From NCBI RefSeq assembly GCF_002914585.1, contig NZ_PDDM01000001.1, positions 62,001 through 126,000 on the forward strand: a DNA stretch of 64,000 nucleotides, read 5' to 3'. The stretch is from Pseudanabaena sp. BC1403 (lineage in GTDB: Bacteria > Cyanobacteriota > Cyanobacteriia > Pseudanabaenales > Pseudanabaenaceae). Below are positions 42,272-52,363 of the stretch, in pieces. The notes under the pieces are model-generated. The model saw nothing but the letters and a program-made list of their open reading frames with translations. It made no database searches and was not told the origin of the DNA. The position numbers and the translations under genes are program-made. Within the stretch, counting starts at the first letter, position 1, and each line of letters starts with the position of its first letter.

Positions 42272-43630
42272 TCAACGCATCGTCATGAATTCTTCGGCGG
42301 CAGTGGGATGCATTGCCATCGTGTTGTCAAGATCTTTTTTGCAACCGCCCATCGTTACAACTAGCGACATGCCTTGAATGATTTCTGCGGCATCTTTGCC
42401 CACCATTTGTAGACCCAAAACCCGTTCTTCTTCGCCGACTACGATTAGTTTCATCATCGTTTTTGCCTCTCCGCCAGCAAGGCTATAGAACATCGGGCGA
42501 AATTTGGTTTTATAAACTTTTACGCGATCGCCATACAGATCTCGTGCTTTTTCTTCAGATAGACCAACGGTAGCGGCTTCGGGCTGAGAGAATACTGCTG
42601 AGGGAATATTGGTATGACTGATGAATCTGGGCGTATGACCATAGACCGTATCAGCAAAGGCGCGACCTTCTGCGATCGCAACAGGTGTTAGATTCACCCG
42701 ATTGGTACAATCCCCGATCGCATAGATATGCGGTTGATTGGTGCAACTATCTTCTTTGACTGCGATCGCGCCATTAACAACTTCGATTCCTGCTTGTTCC
42801 AAACTTAGAGGCGCGAGATTTGGTTTTCGACCTGTTGCCGCTAAAACGGTATCAACGTTGATTTGCTGGGCGTTGCCATCACCATCATTAAAGGAAATTG
42901 TGAGATCGTTCTCATGCTTAGCAATCGTGAGGGATTCGCTGTCAACCCCAATATGAAAGTTAATTCCGTGGCTAACCATCCCTTCTTGGACATTGGTTCG
43001 CACATCGTTATCAAAGCCTTTTAAAATTGAATGATCGCGAATTATTTGCGTCACCTCAGCCCCTAGTCCGCGCATGATTCCTGCAAACTCAGTACCGATA
43101 TAACCACCCCCAATCACTGCAAAACGCTGTGGAAATTGCGGCAATAAAAACATTTCTTTGGAAGTAATGGCATATTCCATACCCGCTAAATTTGGCTTGG
43201 CGGCTTCACCTCCGACAGCGATCAGAATGCGTTCGGCAGTAAATTGGCGATCGCCTACCGCCACAGTATGCGCGTCAACAAATTTGGCAAATCCTGAAAT
43301 TAGCTCGACATTACTTTTCTCTAAAAAACTAATGTGCAGTTTATTTAAGCGCAATACTTCGGTTTGAATAGCATCGCGGAGTTTGCTCCAGTCAAGCTTG
43401 CCTGCGGGAATTTCCCAGCCATAACCTGCCGCCTCTTGAGGAAAATGCGAAAAATGTGATGCATAGACCATTAGCTTTTTGGGTACGCAGCCACGAATCA
43501 CACAAGTACCACCTACGAGGTCACCTTCTGCGATCGCAACTTTTGCGCCAAATGTGGCGGCACGTTTGGAGGCGGCAAGTCCGCCACTGCCCGCCCCAAT
43601 CACAAATAAATCGTAATCAAAACTTGTCAT
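42272..43630 (-). CDS. gor: glutathione-disulfide reductase
   Basis: Gor reduces glutathione disulfide with NADPH in the cytoplasm. The 452-residue flavoprotein has DLFVIGAGSGGLAASKRAAT, the redox disulfide GGTCVIRGCVPKKLMVYASH near residue 41, NAD(P)-binding FAVIGGGYIGTEFAGIMRGL near 170, and the C-terminal catalytic TMAMHPTAAEE. VPKK and the MHPT ending distinguish it from LpdA at 36639. The stop lies close to an A-type repeat end. Confidence 0.92.
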   Translation of the reverse strand: MTSFDYDLFVIGAGSGGLAASKRAATFGAKVAIAEGDLVGGTCVIRGCVPKKLMVYASHFSHFPQEAAGYGWEIPAGKLDWSKLRDAIQTEVLRLNKLHISFLEKSNVELISGFAKFVDAHTVAVGDRQFTAERILIAVGGEAAKPNLAGMEYAITSKEMFLLPQFPQRFAVIGGGYIGTEFAGIMRGLGAEVTQIIRDHSILKGFDNDVRTNVQEGMVSHGINFHIGVDSESLTIAKHENDLTISFNDGDGNAQQINVDTVLAATGRKPNLAPLSLEQAGIEVVNGAIAVKEDSCTNQPHIYAIGDCTNRVNLTPVAIAEGRAFADTVYGHTPRFISHTNIPSAVFSQPEAATVGLSEEKARDLYGDRVKVYKTKFRPMFYSLAGGEAKTMMKLIVVGEEERVLGLQMVGKDAAEIIQGMSLVVTMGGCKKDLDNTMAMHPTAAEEFMTMR

Positions 43631-43660
43631 ATTTTTTTATAGGCTTTTTTGTAAGTATAG

Positions 43661-43690
43661 ATCTCCCCCAGCCCCCGTTAAAAAGCTCCC
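43661..43690. repeat. decayed C-element core
   Basis: GATCTCCCCCAGCCCCCGTT then AAAAAGCTCCC resembles half of the GATCCCCC...TTAAAAAGGGG core of the C elements. Confidence 0.5.
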
Positions 43691-43714
43691 TTGTACTCTG
43701 CACTCATCGCAAAC

Positions 43715-43876
43715 GCCCTGCACTCAAGTGCGGGCTAAAAGCTAAAACCCGTTGAAACGGGTTGCAGCAATTCTCATTATAAAAATCGGTTTCATAATGA
43801 GAATTGCTGAACGGGTCGAATTTCTTCAGTCGGTTTCAACCGACTTTAGCTCTTAGCCCGCACTTGAGTGCAGGGC
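43715..43876. repeat. D-type palindromic element interrupted by a B-type element
   Basis: GCCCTGCACTCAAGTGCGGG CTAAAAGCTAAA at the left is mirrored by TTTAGCTCTTAGCCCGCACT TGAGTGCAGGGC at the right, with ACCCGTTGAAACGGGT and CGGTTTCAACCG inner hairpins. A 45-bp B element sits at 43765-43809. Confidence 0.8.
43765..43809. mobile_element. minimal 45-bp B-type element
   Basis: CAGCAATTCTCATTAT + AAAAATCGGTTTC + ATAATGAGAATTGCTG. It is flanked by AACGGGTTG and AACGGGTCG, an 8-of-9 direct repeat that fits a target duplication. The 13-bp centre is the reverse complement of the ends of the interior of the 42057 copy. Confidence 0.85.
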
Positions 43877-43884
43877 TACCCGCC

Positions 43885-45948
<2,064 letters not shown>

Positions 45949-45994
45949 TTACAAAACTTGATGTGCTTAATTATATATCAGTCGGGGATTTGTC

Positions 45995-47287
45995 TTATTT
46001 AGATGGATTTTTAATTGCGCCCATGAAGAGGATTGTGCCTGTTTGGCGATCGCTAATGGCAAAGAAAAATGGGCGATCAATAATCATCTGGGCACTTTCT
46101 GAGTCTGGTGAATTAAGCCCTCTTGTCATACCAACAGAAGTAACTGCCGCCGCTTCAGTTCCTTGCTCATTCACATCGACAAAAGTTTTGTGCTTCACTT
46201 CATTGATAAAGGCTCTTTCTGCTGAAAGATTACTAAAGTCTGCATCTGATCTAAAAGCAATTTGCATACCCATATTTTGGAGAGTATTAATGAGATCAAT
46301 ACCATATTCTATTTTAAAACTTGGTAATTGGATAAATACTTCTCTTTTCTCAAACTTATCTGACCAAACCTGCCAATTTTTTGCTGTTAATAGTTTTTGG
46401 AACACCGTTAGATTAGATGTAGACTTCGGCAAGAAGATGTCCATACTATAGCGTGTAGACCGATAGGGAAGTTTAACAGCTTGAAACTCAGGTGTGTCAA
46501 GATATGGATAGAACTCTGTCTGTGACATCGCTGGATGTTGAATCTTTGTGCCATTATCTAGAGTAAAAGGCTTTGGCTTAGTATTTGACTTATTAAAAGG
46601 CTTTCTCCATCCACTTTTGAAATAAATAGCGTTAACCAAAATGATTGTAGTGCTACTGTCCGTTTCCTCTATGATTTTACTGATTTTACCTTTAGTTTTT
46701 TGTTTCACCCAATCATTGATGATAGTTGCGGCATTGACATCGCTAAAGTCAAGATTGCTTAGTTTTGCTTGATAGTAAGTTTTTGTATTGTCTACAAACG
46801 ATTGTTTTAAAGGAAAATCCTTATTTGCCCACAGTGAGTTGGCAATACTAATCTCAGTGCCGTTATCACTATTCAAAAGCGATTCTTGCAGTATTCGATT
46901 GAAGTTATTCACTTCTCCGATCGCAATACCTTGCACCTCTAAAGTTCTCGACATAGCACTTTGAGTCTCTCCACTCGCACCGTTATAGGTCATTGATAGG
47001 GCGAGTGATATGCTTAGAGGTGAAATAAATATATTCTTATTTATTTGTTTTTTAGCAATACGATCAAATAGATTGAAACTAAAACGATGGCTTGCCTCAA
47101 TCAATCGTGTATCAAGATTTAATTGGCGATTACGCTCGGAATTTCTTGGCTTTTGAGTTGGAATGACTGCAATAGGCGACGATTGGCTAATAGGTAAAGT
47201 AGCCGAGCTAGCACTATCTGAAGCACTCACTCCCATAAGTAATGAGGCTAATAAACTAGTAGCAGTAATACGATCGCAGTTCTTCAT
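45995..47287 (-). CDS. serpin-family protease inhibitor, copy 1
   Basis: The 430-residue protein has an N-terminal export signal (ATSLLASLLMGVSASDSASS) and a complete serpin fold: FNLFDRIAKKQINKNIFISP, LSISLALSMTYNGASGETQS, VNAIYFKSGWRKPFN and the C-terminal DRPFFFAISDRQTGTILFMG. The hinge before the reactive loop is NEQGTEAAAVTSVGM, the small-residue pattern of inhibitory serpins, so it should trap serine or cysteine proteases in the periplasm or outside the cell. The exposed P1 residue lies around TRGL (inference). It is ~50% similar to the next gene, a tandem duplicate. Confidence 0.93.
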   Translation of the reverse strand: MKNCDRITATSLLASLLMGVSASDSASSATLPISQSSPIAVIPTQKPRNSERNRQLNLDTRLIEASHRFSFNLFDRIAKKQINKNIFISPLSISLALSMTYNGASGETQSAMSRTLEVQGIAIGEVNNFNRILQESLLNSDNGTEISIANSLWANKDFPLKQSFVDNTKTYYQAKLSNLDFSDVNAATIINDWVKQKTKGKISKIIEETDSSTTIILVNAIYFKSGWRKPFNKSNTKPKPFTLDNGTKIQHPAMSQTEFYPYLDTPEFQAVKLPYRSTRYSMDIFLPKSTSNLTVFQKLLTAKNWQVWSDKFEKREVFIQLPSFKIEYGIDLINTLQNMGMQIAFRSDADFSNLSAERAFINEVKHKTFVDVNEQGTEAAAVTSVGMTRGLNSPDSESAQMIIDRPFFFAISDRQTGTILFMGAIKNPSK

Positions 47288-47373
47288 ATAAAAGCAGTTT
47301 AAGTATTATATAAACATGATGATAAGCGATCGCCTACTATCTACAATTACGTCACTTTGGCGTATATCTGTCG

Positions 47374-47422
47374 CCCAAATAATAAAAAAGCCCTGTAATG
47401 CAGGGCTTTTTTATTATTTGGG
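47374..47422. terminator. hairpin between the two serpin genes
   Basis: 22-bp arms CCCAAATAATAAAAAAGCCC plus TG around TAATG. It contains the stop codon of serpin copy 2 and would stop transcription before copy 1. Confidence 0.9.
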
Positions 47423-48721
47423 GTTTTTAATTGCACCCATAAAGATGATTGTGCCAGTTTGCCGATCGCTAATTGCAAAGAAAAATGGACGATTGACAAT
47501 CATCTGAAATGGAGGTTCTTCAGAAGGCATCGCTGAGGTTACTTTCATCTCGATAGAAGTCGCTGCGGCTGCTTCTGTTCCTTCTTCGTTGACTTCGACA
47601 AAGGTTTTATGCTTTACGTCTCCGATAAAGGCTTTAACGTTTGAGAGATTACGAAAATCTGCCTTGTCTGGCTCAAATGCGATCGCCATACCCATATTTT
47701 CCAAAGCTGATTTGAGACTAGTCTCATATTCCACTTTAAAGCGCGGTAATTGAATCAAGCCTTCTTTGCGAGTGAATTTCATTGACCATTCTTGCCAATT
47801 CTTTGCAGTCAGTTGCTTCTGAAACTCTAAAAGATTTGATTTAGACTTTGGCAAGAAAATCTCCATACTGAAGCGTCCAGTGCCATAGGGAAGACTAATC
47901 GCTTGAAAAGTCGGTGCGTCGTAATAGCGATACTCACCCGATCGCGACATGGCAGGATGTTGGATCTTTGTACCATCAGCAAGGGTAAAGGGCTGTGGCT
48001 TAGTGAGAGATTTTTCAAAGGGAGATTCCCATTTACCTTTAAAGTAAACTGCATTAATTAAAAAGAGCATACTATCTAGCTCAATGCGATCAACAATTTT
48101 ATCGATTTTGTCCTTGGTATTTTTCTTTACCCAAGCATTAATCGTATTTGCGGCATTAGGATCTTTAAAGTCAAGGTTGCTGATTTCGGCTTGATAGAAT
48201 TCCTTCACTTTATTTAGAAAAGTCTTCTCTAATGCAATATCCTTTCGCGCCCAGAGTGAGTTCGCAATACTTAACTCGACGTTTGTATCGCCATTGGCTA
48301 GTAATTTTTGGATGTTCCGATTGTAGTCATTCACCTCATCTATTTTGATGCCTTGCAATTCTAAAGCCTTAGCGATCGCCTCTTGGGTCTCGCCACTCGC
48401 GCCGTTATAGGTCATCGATAAGGCGATCGCTACACTCGAAGGGGAGATAAATATATTCTTATTAGGATCTTGCTTGGCAATGCGATCAAATAGATTAAAT
48501 CCAAAACTGGTACTTGCTTGAACTAATCGATCATCCAGTTTTACTTTGCGATTATTTGGACGATTATCAATAATTGGTTTTGGAGATTCAGCGATATTAG
48601 TTGGCGCTGGACTCACTGTGCTAATTAGTGAAACTTGAGGATTACGAGTGTCTGGGACTGCACATCCTATTAAGGCTAAAGCTAACAGACTAATGAGAGT
48701 GGCTCGATAACAAGTGTTCAT
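47414..48721 (-). CDS. serpin-family protease inhibitor, copy 2
   Basis: The 435-residue protein has a lipoprotein signal (LISLLALALIGC, lipobox LIG-C near residue 20), unlike copy 1, so it is probably anchored in a membrane. The serpin core is complete (FNLFDRIAKQDPNKNIFISP, NAVYFKGKWESPFE, RPFFFAISDRQTGTIIFMGA). The reactive-loop hinge NEEGTEAAAATSIEM is a textbook inhibitory pattern; the loop continues KVTSAMPSEEP, different from copy 1, so the two likely target different proteases. Confidence 0.93.
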   Translation of the reverse strand: MNTCYRATLISLLALALIGCAVPDTRNPQVSLISTVSPAPTNIAESPKPIIDNRPNNRKVKLDDRLVQASTSFGFNLFDRIAKQDPNKNIFISPSSVAIALSMTYNGASGETQEAIAKALELQGIKIDEVNDYNRNIQKLLANGDTNVELSIANSLWARKDIALEKTFLNKVKEFYQAEISNLDFKDPNAANTINAWVKKNTKDKIDKIVDRIELDSMLFLINAVYFKGKWESPFEKSLTKPQPFTLADGTKIQHPAMSRSGEYRYYDAPTFQAISLPYGTGRFSMEIFLPKSKSNLLEFQKQLTAKNWQEWSMKFTRKEGLIQLPRFKVEYETSLKSALENMGMAIAFEPDKADFRNLSNVKAFIGDVKHKTFVEVNEEGTEAAAATSIEMKVTSAMPSEEPPFQMIVNRPFFFAISDRQTGTIIFMGAIKNPK

Positions 48722-48991
48722 AATGCTGATTTTAAGATGTCTATACTTCTATGCTTTTAGTTTAGGACATAATTTACGATCGCCTAACGCTGTTACATTT
48801 TCTGTAACTCCAGTTTGAGCTAGGTGAGGTTTTGCCATGAAAAATAGCGATCGCCTAAATCCATCATCACGAATTAGCAAGGCGATCGCATCAAAGAAAC
48901 CAAAGATCGTAAATTTATCTCTACTGATACTGATATGAGCCGTGAATTAAGCTAATGTAGATACAATATAGATACATTGACGGTGATTTTT
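48722..48991. other. HIP1-rich intergenic region upstream of mazE
   Basis: No gene is visible. Three GCGATCGC-type sites lie at 48846-48890. TAGATACAATATAGATACAT at ~48957 is a direct repeat (TAGATACA, TAGATACA) just before mazE that could be an operator for the toxin-antitoxin complex. Confidence 0.4.
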
Positions 48992-49234
48992 ATGACTGCC
49001 GCGATCGCTAAGTGGGGTAATAGTTTGGCTGTACGCATTCCTCAAGCTATAGCCGAACAGGTGCAAATTCAAGCTGGAAGCGAAATCAGTATTGATATTA
49101 TTGATGGCAAGATTGTTTTGACACCGCATCAGCGTAAAAAATATACTCTAGATGAATTGCTGAATGGCATGACCTCTGAGCATCTCCATGCAGAAATTCC
49201 TACGGGTGTTTCTGTTGGGAATGAAGTATGGTAA
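48992..49234 (+). CDS. mazE: MazE-like antitoxin (AbrB fold)
   Basis: The 80-residue protein has the AbrB/MazE DNA-binding swapped hairpin (AAIAKWGNSLAVRIPQAIAE, GSEISIDIIDGKIVLTPHQR) and a C-terminal toxin-binding tail (TLDELLNGMTSEHLHAEIPT). It starts at the ATG at 48992; a TTG 15 bp earlier is less likely. It overlaps mazF by 7 bp and heads a six-gene run. Confidence 0.92.
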   Translation: MTAAIAKWGNSLAVRIPQAIAEQVQIQAGSEISIDIIDGKIVLTPHQRKKYTLDELLNGMTSEHLHAEIPTGVSVGNEVW

Positions 49235-49563
49235 AGCTATACATCCCTGATCGTGGTGATATTGTCTGGCTAGATTTCGATCCACAGGCTGGACATGAAC
49301 AATCTGGATATCGTCCCGCTTTTGTGATTTCGCCGATCGCCTATAATCAAAGGTCTAATTTGGCTCTGATTTGTCCGATTACTTCTAAAATTAAGGGATG
49401 GAAGTTTGAAGTTCAGCTCACGGATACTAAGGCTAAGGGAGTGATTCTTGCTGATCAGATTAAGAGTTTAGATTGGCAAGCGAGAAAGATTGATTTTATT
49501 GAGAAGGCTTCTGCAAGTATTATTGATGAAGTTATCGGCAAAATTGAGGCGTTATTAATCTAG
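49228..49563 (+). CDS. mazF: MazF-like endoribonuclease toxin
   Basis: The 111-residue protein is a complete PemK/MazF toxin that cleaves mRNA at short motifs: PDRGDIVWLDFDPQAGHEQS, GYRPAFVISP, LALICPITSKIKGWKFEVQL, GVILADQIKSLDW. The conserved RP-x-x-V and QIKSLD segments are intact. Only 13 bp separate it from the OLD-like gene. Confidence 0.95.
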   Translation: MVKLYIPDRGDIVWLDFDPQAGHEQSGYRPAFVISPIAYNQRSNLALICPITSKIKGWKFEVQLTDTKAKGVILADQIKSLDWQARKIDFIEKASASIIDEVIGKIEALLI

Positions 49564-49576
49564 CACTTAAAAAAAT

Positions 49577-51466
49577 ATGGAAGATAAAATCAGATACAAA
49601 GAAATACTTTTACCTTCTGAAGAGCCATTCTTAAGTTATTCAGTTGGTGAATCTAAATCACTTGAGCCATTATCTTTAGTAAATATATTTATCGGCTCAA
49701 ATAATTGTGGTAAGAGCAGATTAATCCGCTCTTTATTCTATCTAAAATTTTTTAGATATAAAACGAATAAATATGATGCAACAGATTGCCATAATTTACT
49801 AAAAGAACTTGATAGGGACTTTCAATTGGTTTTTACTAATACACGCCCAAATGTAACGGTAGTTGGAGATATTTCTATCACATACATAGAGGAAAAGTTA
49901 CAAGCTCAAGACAGAGACTTTATTGATTGTAATAATCCAATATATAAAGTTATTGAAGATATTTTGCAAACCCTTATCAACATAACTGAAACCACAGCTA
50001 AAAAAGAAGAGCTTTATGCATATCCAATTAGGTTCATTGGTGAAAGTTCTAAGAAAGAGTTTGACAAACTTAATATTGATTTAAAGTTGGGTAGTGAGAG
50101 ACGATATTACATACCTAGTCTTAGAGGGATGCGTCCCTTATTAGAAGATCAGAATATAAGTTGTAAAAGCAGAATAAAGAAAGAACATAATGTATACGAA
50201 AATAGAACTAAGAAAGATTACTTTGGCAAAGATACTCTATTAGAGAATATGAAAATATTTACAGGGCTTGAGTTATATCAAACTCTGAAGGAAAAACTAC
50301 TTGGTGAACCAGATGAAAGAAAACAGGTGAGAAAGTTTGAGGAGTTTCTATCGGAGAACTTTTTTGAGAATAAAGAAGTAACTTTAATACCCAGAGAGAA
50401 AGAGCCAAAAGTAGTTCACATTAAAATTGGTGAGGAGCCTCAATTTCCAATTTATAACTTAGGTGATGGTTTACAAAATCTAATTATTTGTACTTTTAAC
50501 ATTTTTATGGAAAAAGAAAGGTGTCTTTTCTTTATGGAAGAACCTGATATGTTTATGCATCCGTCAATGCAAAGAGCATTCTTAGAAGTACTATCAAAAG
50601 TTGATCGACATCAATATTTCATCACTTCTCACTCTAATCATTTCCTAGATATGACAATTGATTTTGCCAATATCTCAGTATTTCATTTCTCTAAACATGA
50701 AGATACTCAACCACAGTTTCATATTCGCCCATCTTCACCACGCGATAGAGAAATACTACTTGACTTAGGAGTAAGAAACTCATCTGTCTTTATTACTAAC
50801 GCAACAATTTGGGTTGAAGGTAAAACAGATCGTCTTTATCTCAAAGCTTACATGAAAAAATATATTGATGAGTTAGAGTATAGCGATCCTAAAAAATATA
50901 GTGAACTAATTAAACTAAAAGAAGATTACCATTACTCGTTTGTAGAATATCAAGGCGCAAATTTAACCCATTGGAGTTTCGAGCCAGATGAAAAAGAAAC
51001 AAAAGAGATTAAAGCTAGTTATGTTTGCGCCCATGCTTTTCTTATCGCTGATGGTGATGTAGCCACCAAAGGCGATCGTAAGCAAATATATACCGACATG
51101 CTAGGCGATAGATTTTATCTTCTTGAAGTAAAAGAAATTGAAAACCTTCTACCAGTTGAAGTACTAAGAGAAATAGTTGCCAATAAGTTTGAGAACCATC
51201 AAGTAGATATAAATTCTATCGATTACAAAAAATATTCAAAGCCTAAGATTCCTTTAGGAGAGTATCTTGATAGTCTTTTACCACAGCCACTAGAGAGGGC
51301 AGTTTTCGCTGAAAAATCTGGAACAATCAAAGCAAAAGGTACATTCTGTGATTCTGCTGTCAAATTTATACAAGATACTAAATGGTCATTAAAAAACTAT
51401 CGCAAAATTAAAATTCTCTGTGAGAAAATTTTTAACCATATAATCACTCAAAACAAGAATTCTTAA
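49577..51466 (+). CDS. OLD-family-like AAA ATPase with TOPRIM nuclease domain
   Basis: The 629-residue protein has an SMC-like ATPase interrupted by a long insert: Walker A FIGSNNCGKSRLIR near residue 40, signature-like LGDGLQNLIICTFNIF near 300, Walker B CLFFMEEPDMFMHP near 320, and TSHSNHFLDM. A C-terminal TOPRIM domain follows from ~410: ATIWVEGKTDRLYLKAYMKK, then AHAFLIADGDVATKG. The glutamate and DGD match the metal-binding residues of OLD nucleases. Such proteins act in phage defence (P2 OLD, GajA). No UvrD-like partner (GajB) follows; instead it is embedded between toxin-antitoxin genes. Base composition is AT-rich. Confidence 0.8.
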   Translation: MEDKIRYKEILLPSEEPFLSYSVGESKSLEPLSLVNIFIGSNNCGKSRLIRSLFYLKFFRYKTNKYDATDCHNLLKELDRDFQLVFTNTRPNVTVVGDISITYIEEKLQAQDRDFIDCNNPIYKVIEDILQTLINITETTAKKEELYAYPIRFIGESSKKEFDKLNIDLKLGSERRYYIPSLRGMRPLLEDQNISCKSRIKKEHNVYENRTKKDYFGKDTLLENMKIFTGLELYQTLKEKLLGEPDERKQVRKFEEFLSENFFENKEVTLIPREKEPKVVHIKIGEEPQFPIYNLGDGLQNLIICTFNIFMEKERCLFFMEEPDMFMHPSMQRAFLEVLSKVDRHQYFITSHSNHFLDMTIDFANISVFHFSKHEDTQPQFHIRPSSPRDREILLDLGVRNSSVFITNATIWVEGKTDRLYLKAYMKKYIDELEYSDPKKYSELIKLKEDYHYSFVEYQGANLTHWSFEPDEKETKEIKASYVCAHAFLIADGDVATKGDRKQIYTDMLGDRFYLLEVKEIENLLPVEVLREIVANKFENHQVDINSIDYKKYSKPKIPLGEYLDSLLPQPLERAVFAEKSGTIKAKGTFCDSAVKFIQDTKWSLKNYRKIKILCEKIFNHIITQNKNS

Positions 51467-51491
51467 AATTAAATAAATGAGGATAAAAAAC

Positions 51492-51710
51492 ATGAAAACG
51501 ATCGCTATTCAAATAGACGAAGACATTGCCCAAGCATTTCAATCTTCACAACCAGAGCAACAACAACAGATTCAAGCATGGCTCAATCAGTGGATGAGAC
51601 AAGCCTTGAAAATCAGTAAATTACAAAATACAATGGATAGACTTAGTGATGAGACTGTAGCCAATGGATTAACTCCAGAGATTTTACAAACAATTATCAG
51701 AGGTTATTAA
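51492..51710 (+). CDS. antitoxin-like protein, copy 1
   Basis: The 72-residue protein starts with a beta strand (TIAIQIDEDIAQAFQSSQPE), has a helical middle and ends ETVANGLTPEILQTIIRGY. It is a paralogue of the next gene. GAGG lies 10 bp before this ATG; an ATG 15 bp earlier is in frame. Small proteins of this shape often precede PIN toxins in cyanobacteria and are the likely antitoxins. Confidence 0.7.
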   Translation: MKTIAIQIDEDIAQAFQSSQPEQQQQIQAWLNQWMRQALKISKLQNTMDRLSDETVANGLTPEILQTIIRGY

Positions 51711-51711
51711 C

Positions 51712-51933
51712 ATGGGAAGTATTACAATTCAAGTCGATGCTGAAGTTGCTAAGGCTTATCAGGAAATCAACTCTACCAACCGTAAAAAGATAGAAATGCT
51801 ATTTAATATTTTGGTACAAAAAGAGTTAAAAGAAATATCCTTAATGCAAATTATGGATAATATTGGCTATCAAGCTGAAAAGAACGGACTAACTCCTGAA
51901 ATTTTAGAATCAATTCTTGCTGATGAAGATTAA
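51712..51933 (+). CDS. antitoxin-like protein, copy 2
   Basis: The 73-residue protein (SITIQVDAEVAKAYQEINST, EKNGLTPEILESILADED) is clearly related to copy 1 and starts 1 bp after its stop. It overlaps the PIN toxin gene by 11 bp, so it is the probable cognate antitoxin. Why two copies exist is unclear; one may bind another toxin in the operon. Confidence 0.75.
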   Translation: MGSITIQVDAEVAKAYQEINSTNRKKIEMLFNILVQKELKEISLMQIMDNIGYQAEKNGLTPEILESILADED

Positions 51934-52333
51934 TCGAGTTGTTTTTGATACGAACGTCATTGTCAGTGCTTTGATGTTTCCTCGTTCTTTGCCAAGACAA
52001 GCATTTAACATTGCTTATTCCACAGATAATATTTTACTATCCACAGCAACTATCTTAGAACTGGAGGAAGTTCTAAGGCGCAAAAAATTTGATAAATATT
52101 TATCAATGGAAGAGCGTGTACAATTCATTGCTAGATTTTTTGTCGATGCAGAAATCATCGAAATCAAGGAAAAAATTACTGCATGTCGCGATCGCAAAGA
52201 TGATAAGTTCTTAGAACTGGCTGTCAACGGTAAGGCGAGTTACATCATCACTGGCGATCAAGATTTGCTTGTGCTAAATCCATTTCAAGATATTGCAATT
52301 ATTTCTGTATCAGATTATTTAAGTTTGTCTTGA
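51923..52333 (+). CDS. PIN-domain toxin (putative TA toxin component)
   Basis: The ~136-residue protein has a full PIN ribonuclease fold with the acidic cluster: VVFDTNVIVSALM near the N-terminus, TILELEEVLRRKKF, CRDRKDDKFLELAV and SYIITGDQDLLVLNPF. It matches the small PIN family annotated as a putative toxin component. It is the last gene of the run and converges on cobN with a 30-bp gap. The ATG inside the antitoxin gene is the likely start. Confidence 0.9.
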   Translation: MKINRVVFDTNVIVSALMFPRSLPRQAFNIAYSTDNILLSTATILELEEVLRRKKFDKYLSMEERVQFIARFFVDAEIIEIKEKITACRDRKDDKFLELAVNGKASYIITGDQDLLVLNPFQDIAIISVSDYLSLS

Positions 52334-52363
52334 ATAGGCGATCGCAAAGTTAGCTATAGACAG

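Noticed and set aside
48977-48991. TTG start of mazE
   Set aside because: The downstream ATG at 48992 gives the normal AbrB-fold N-terminus; the extra five residues add nothing.
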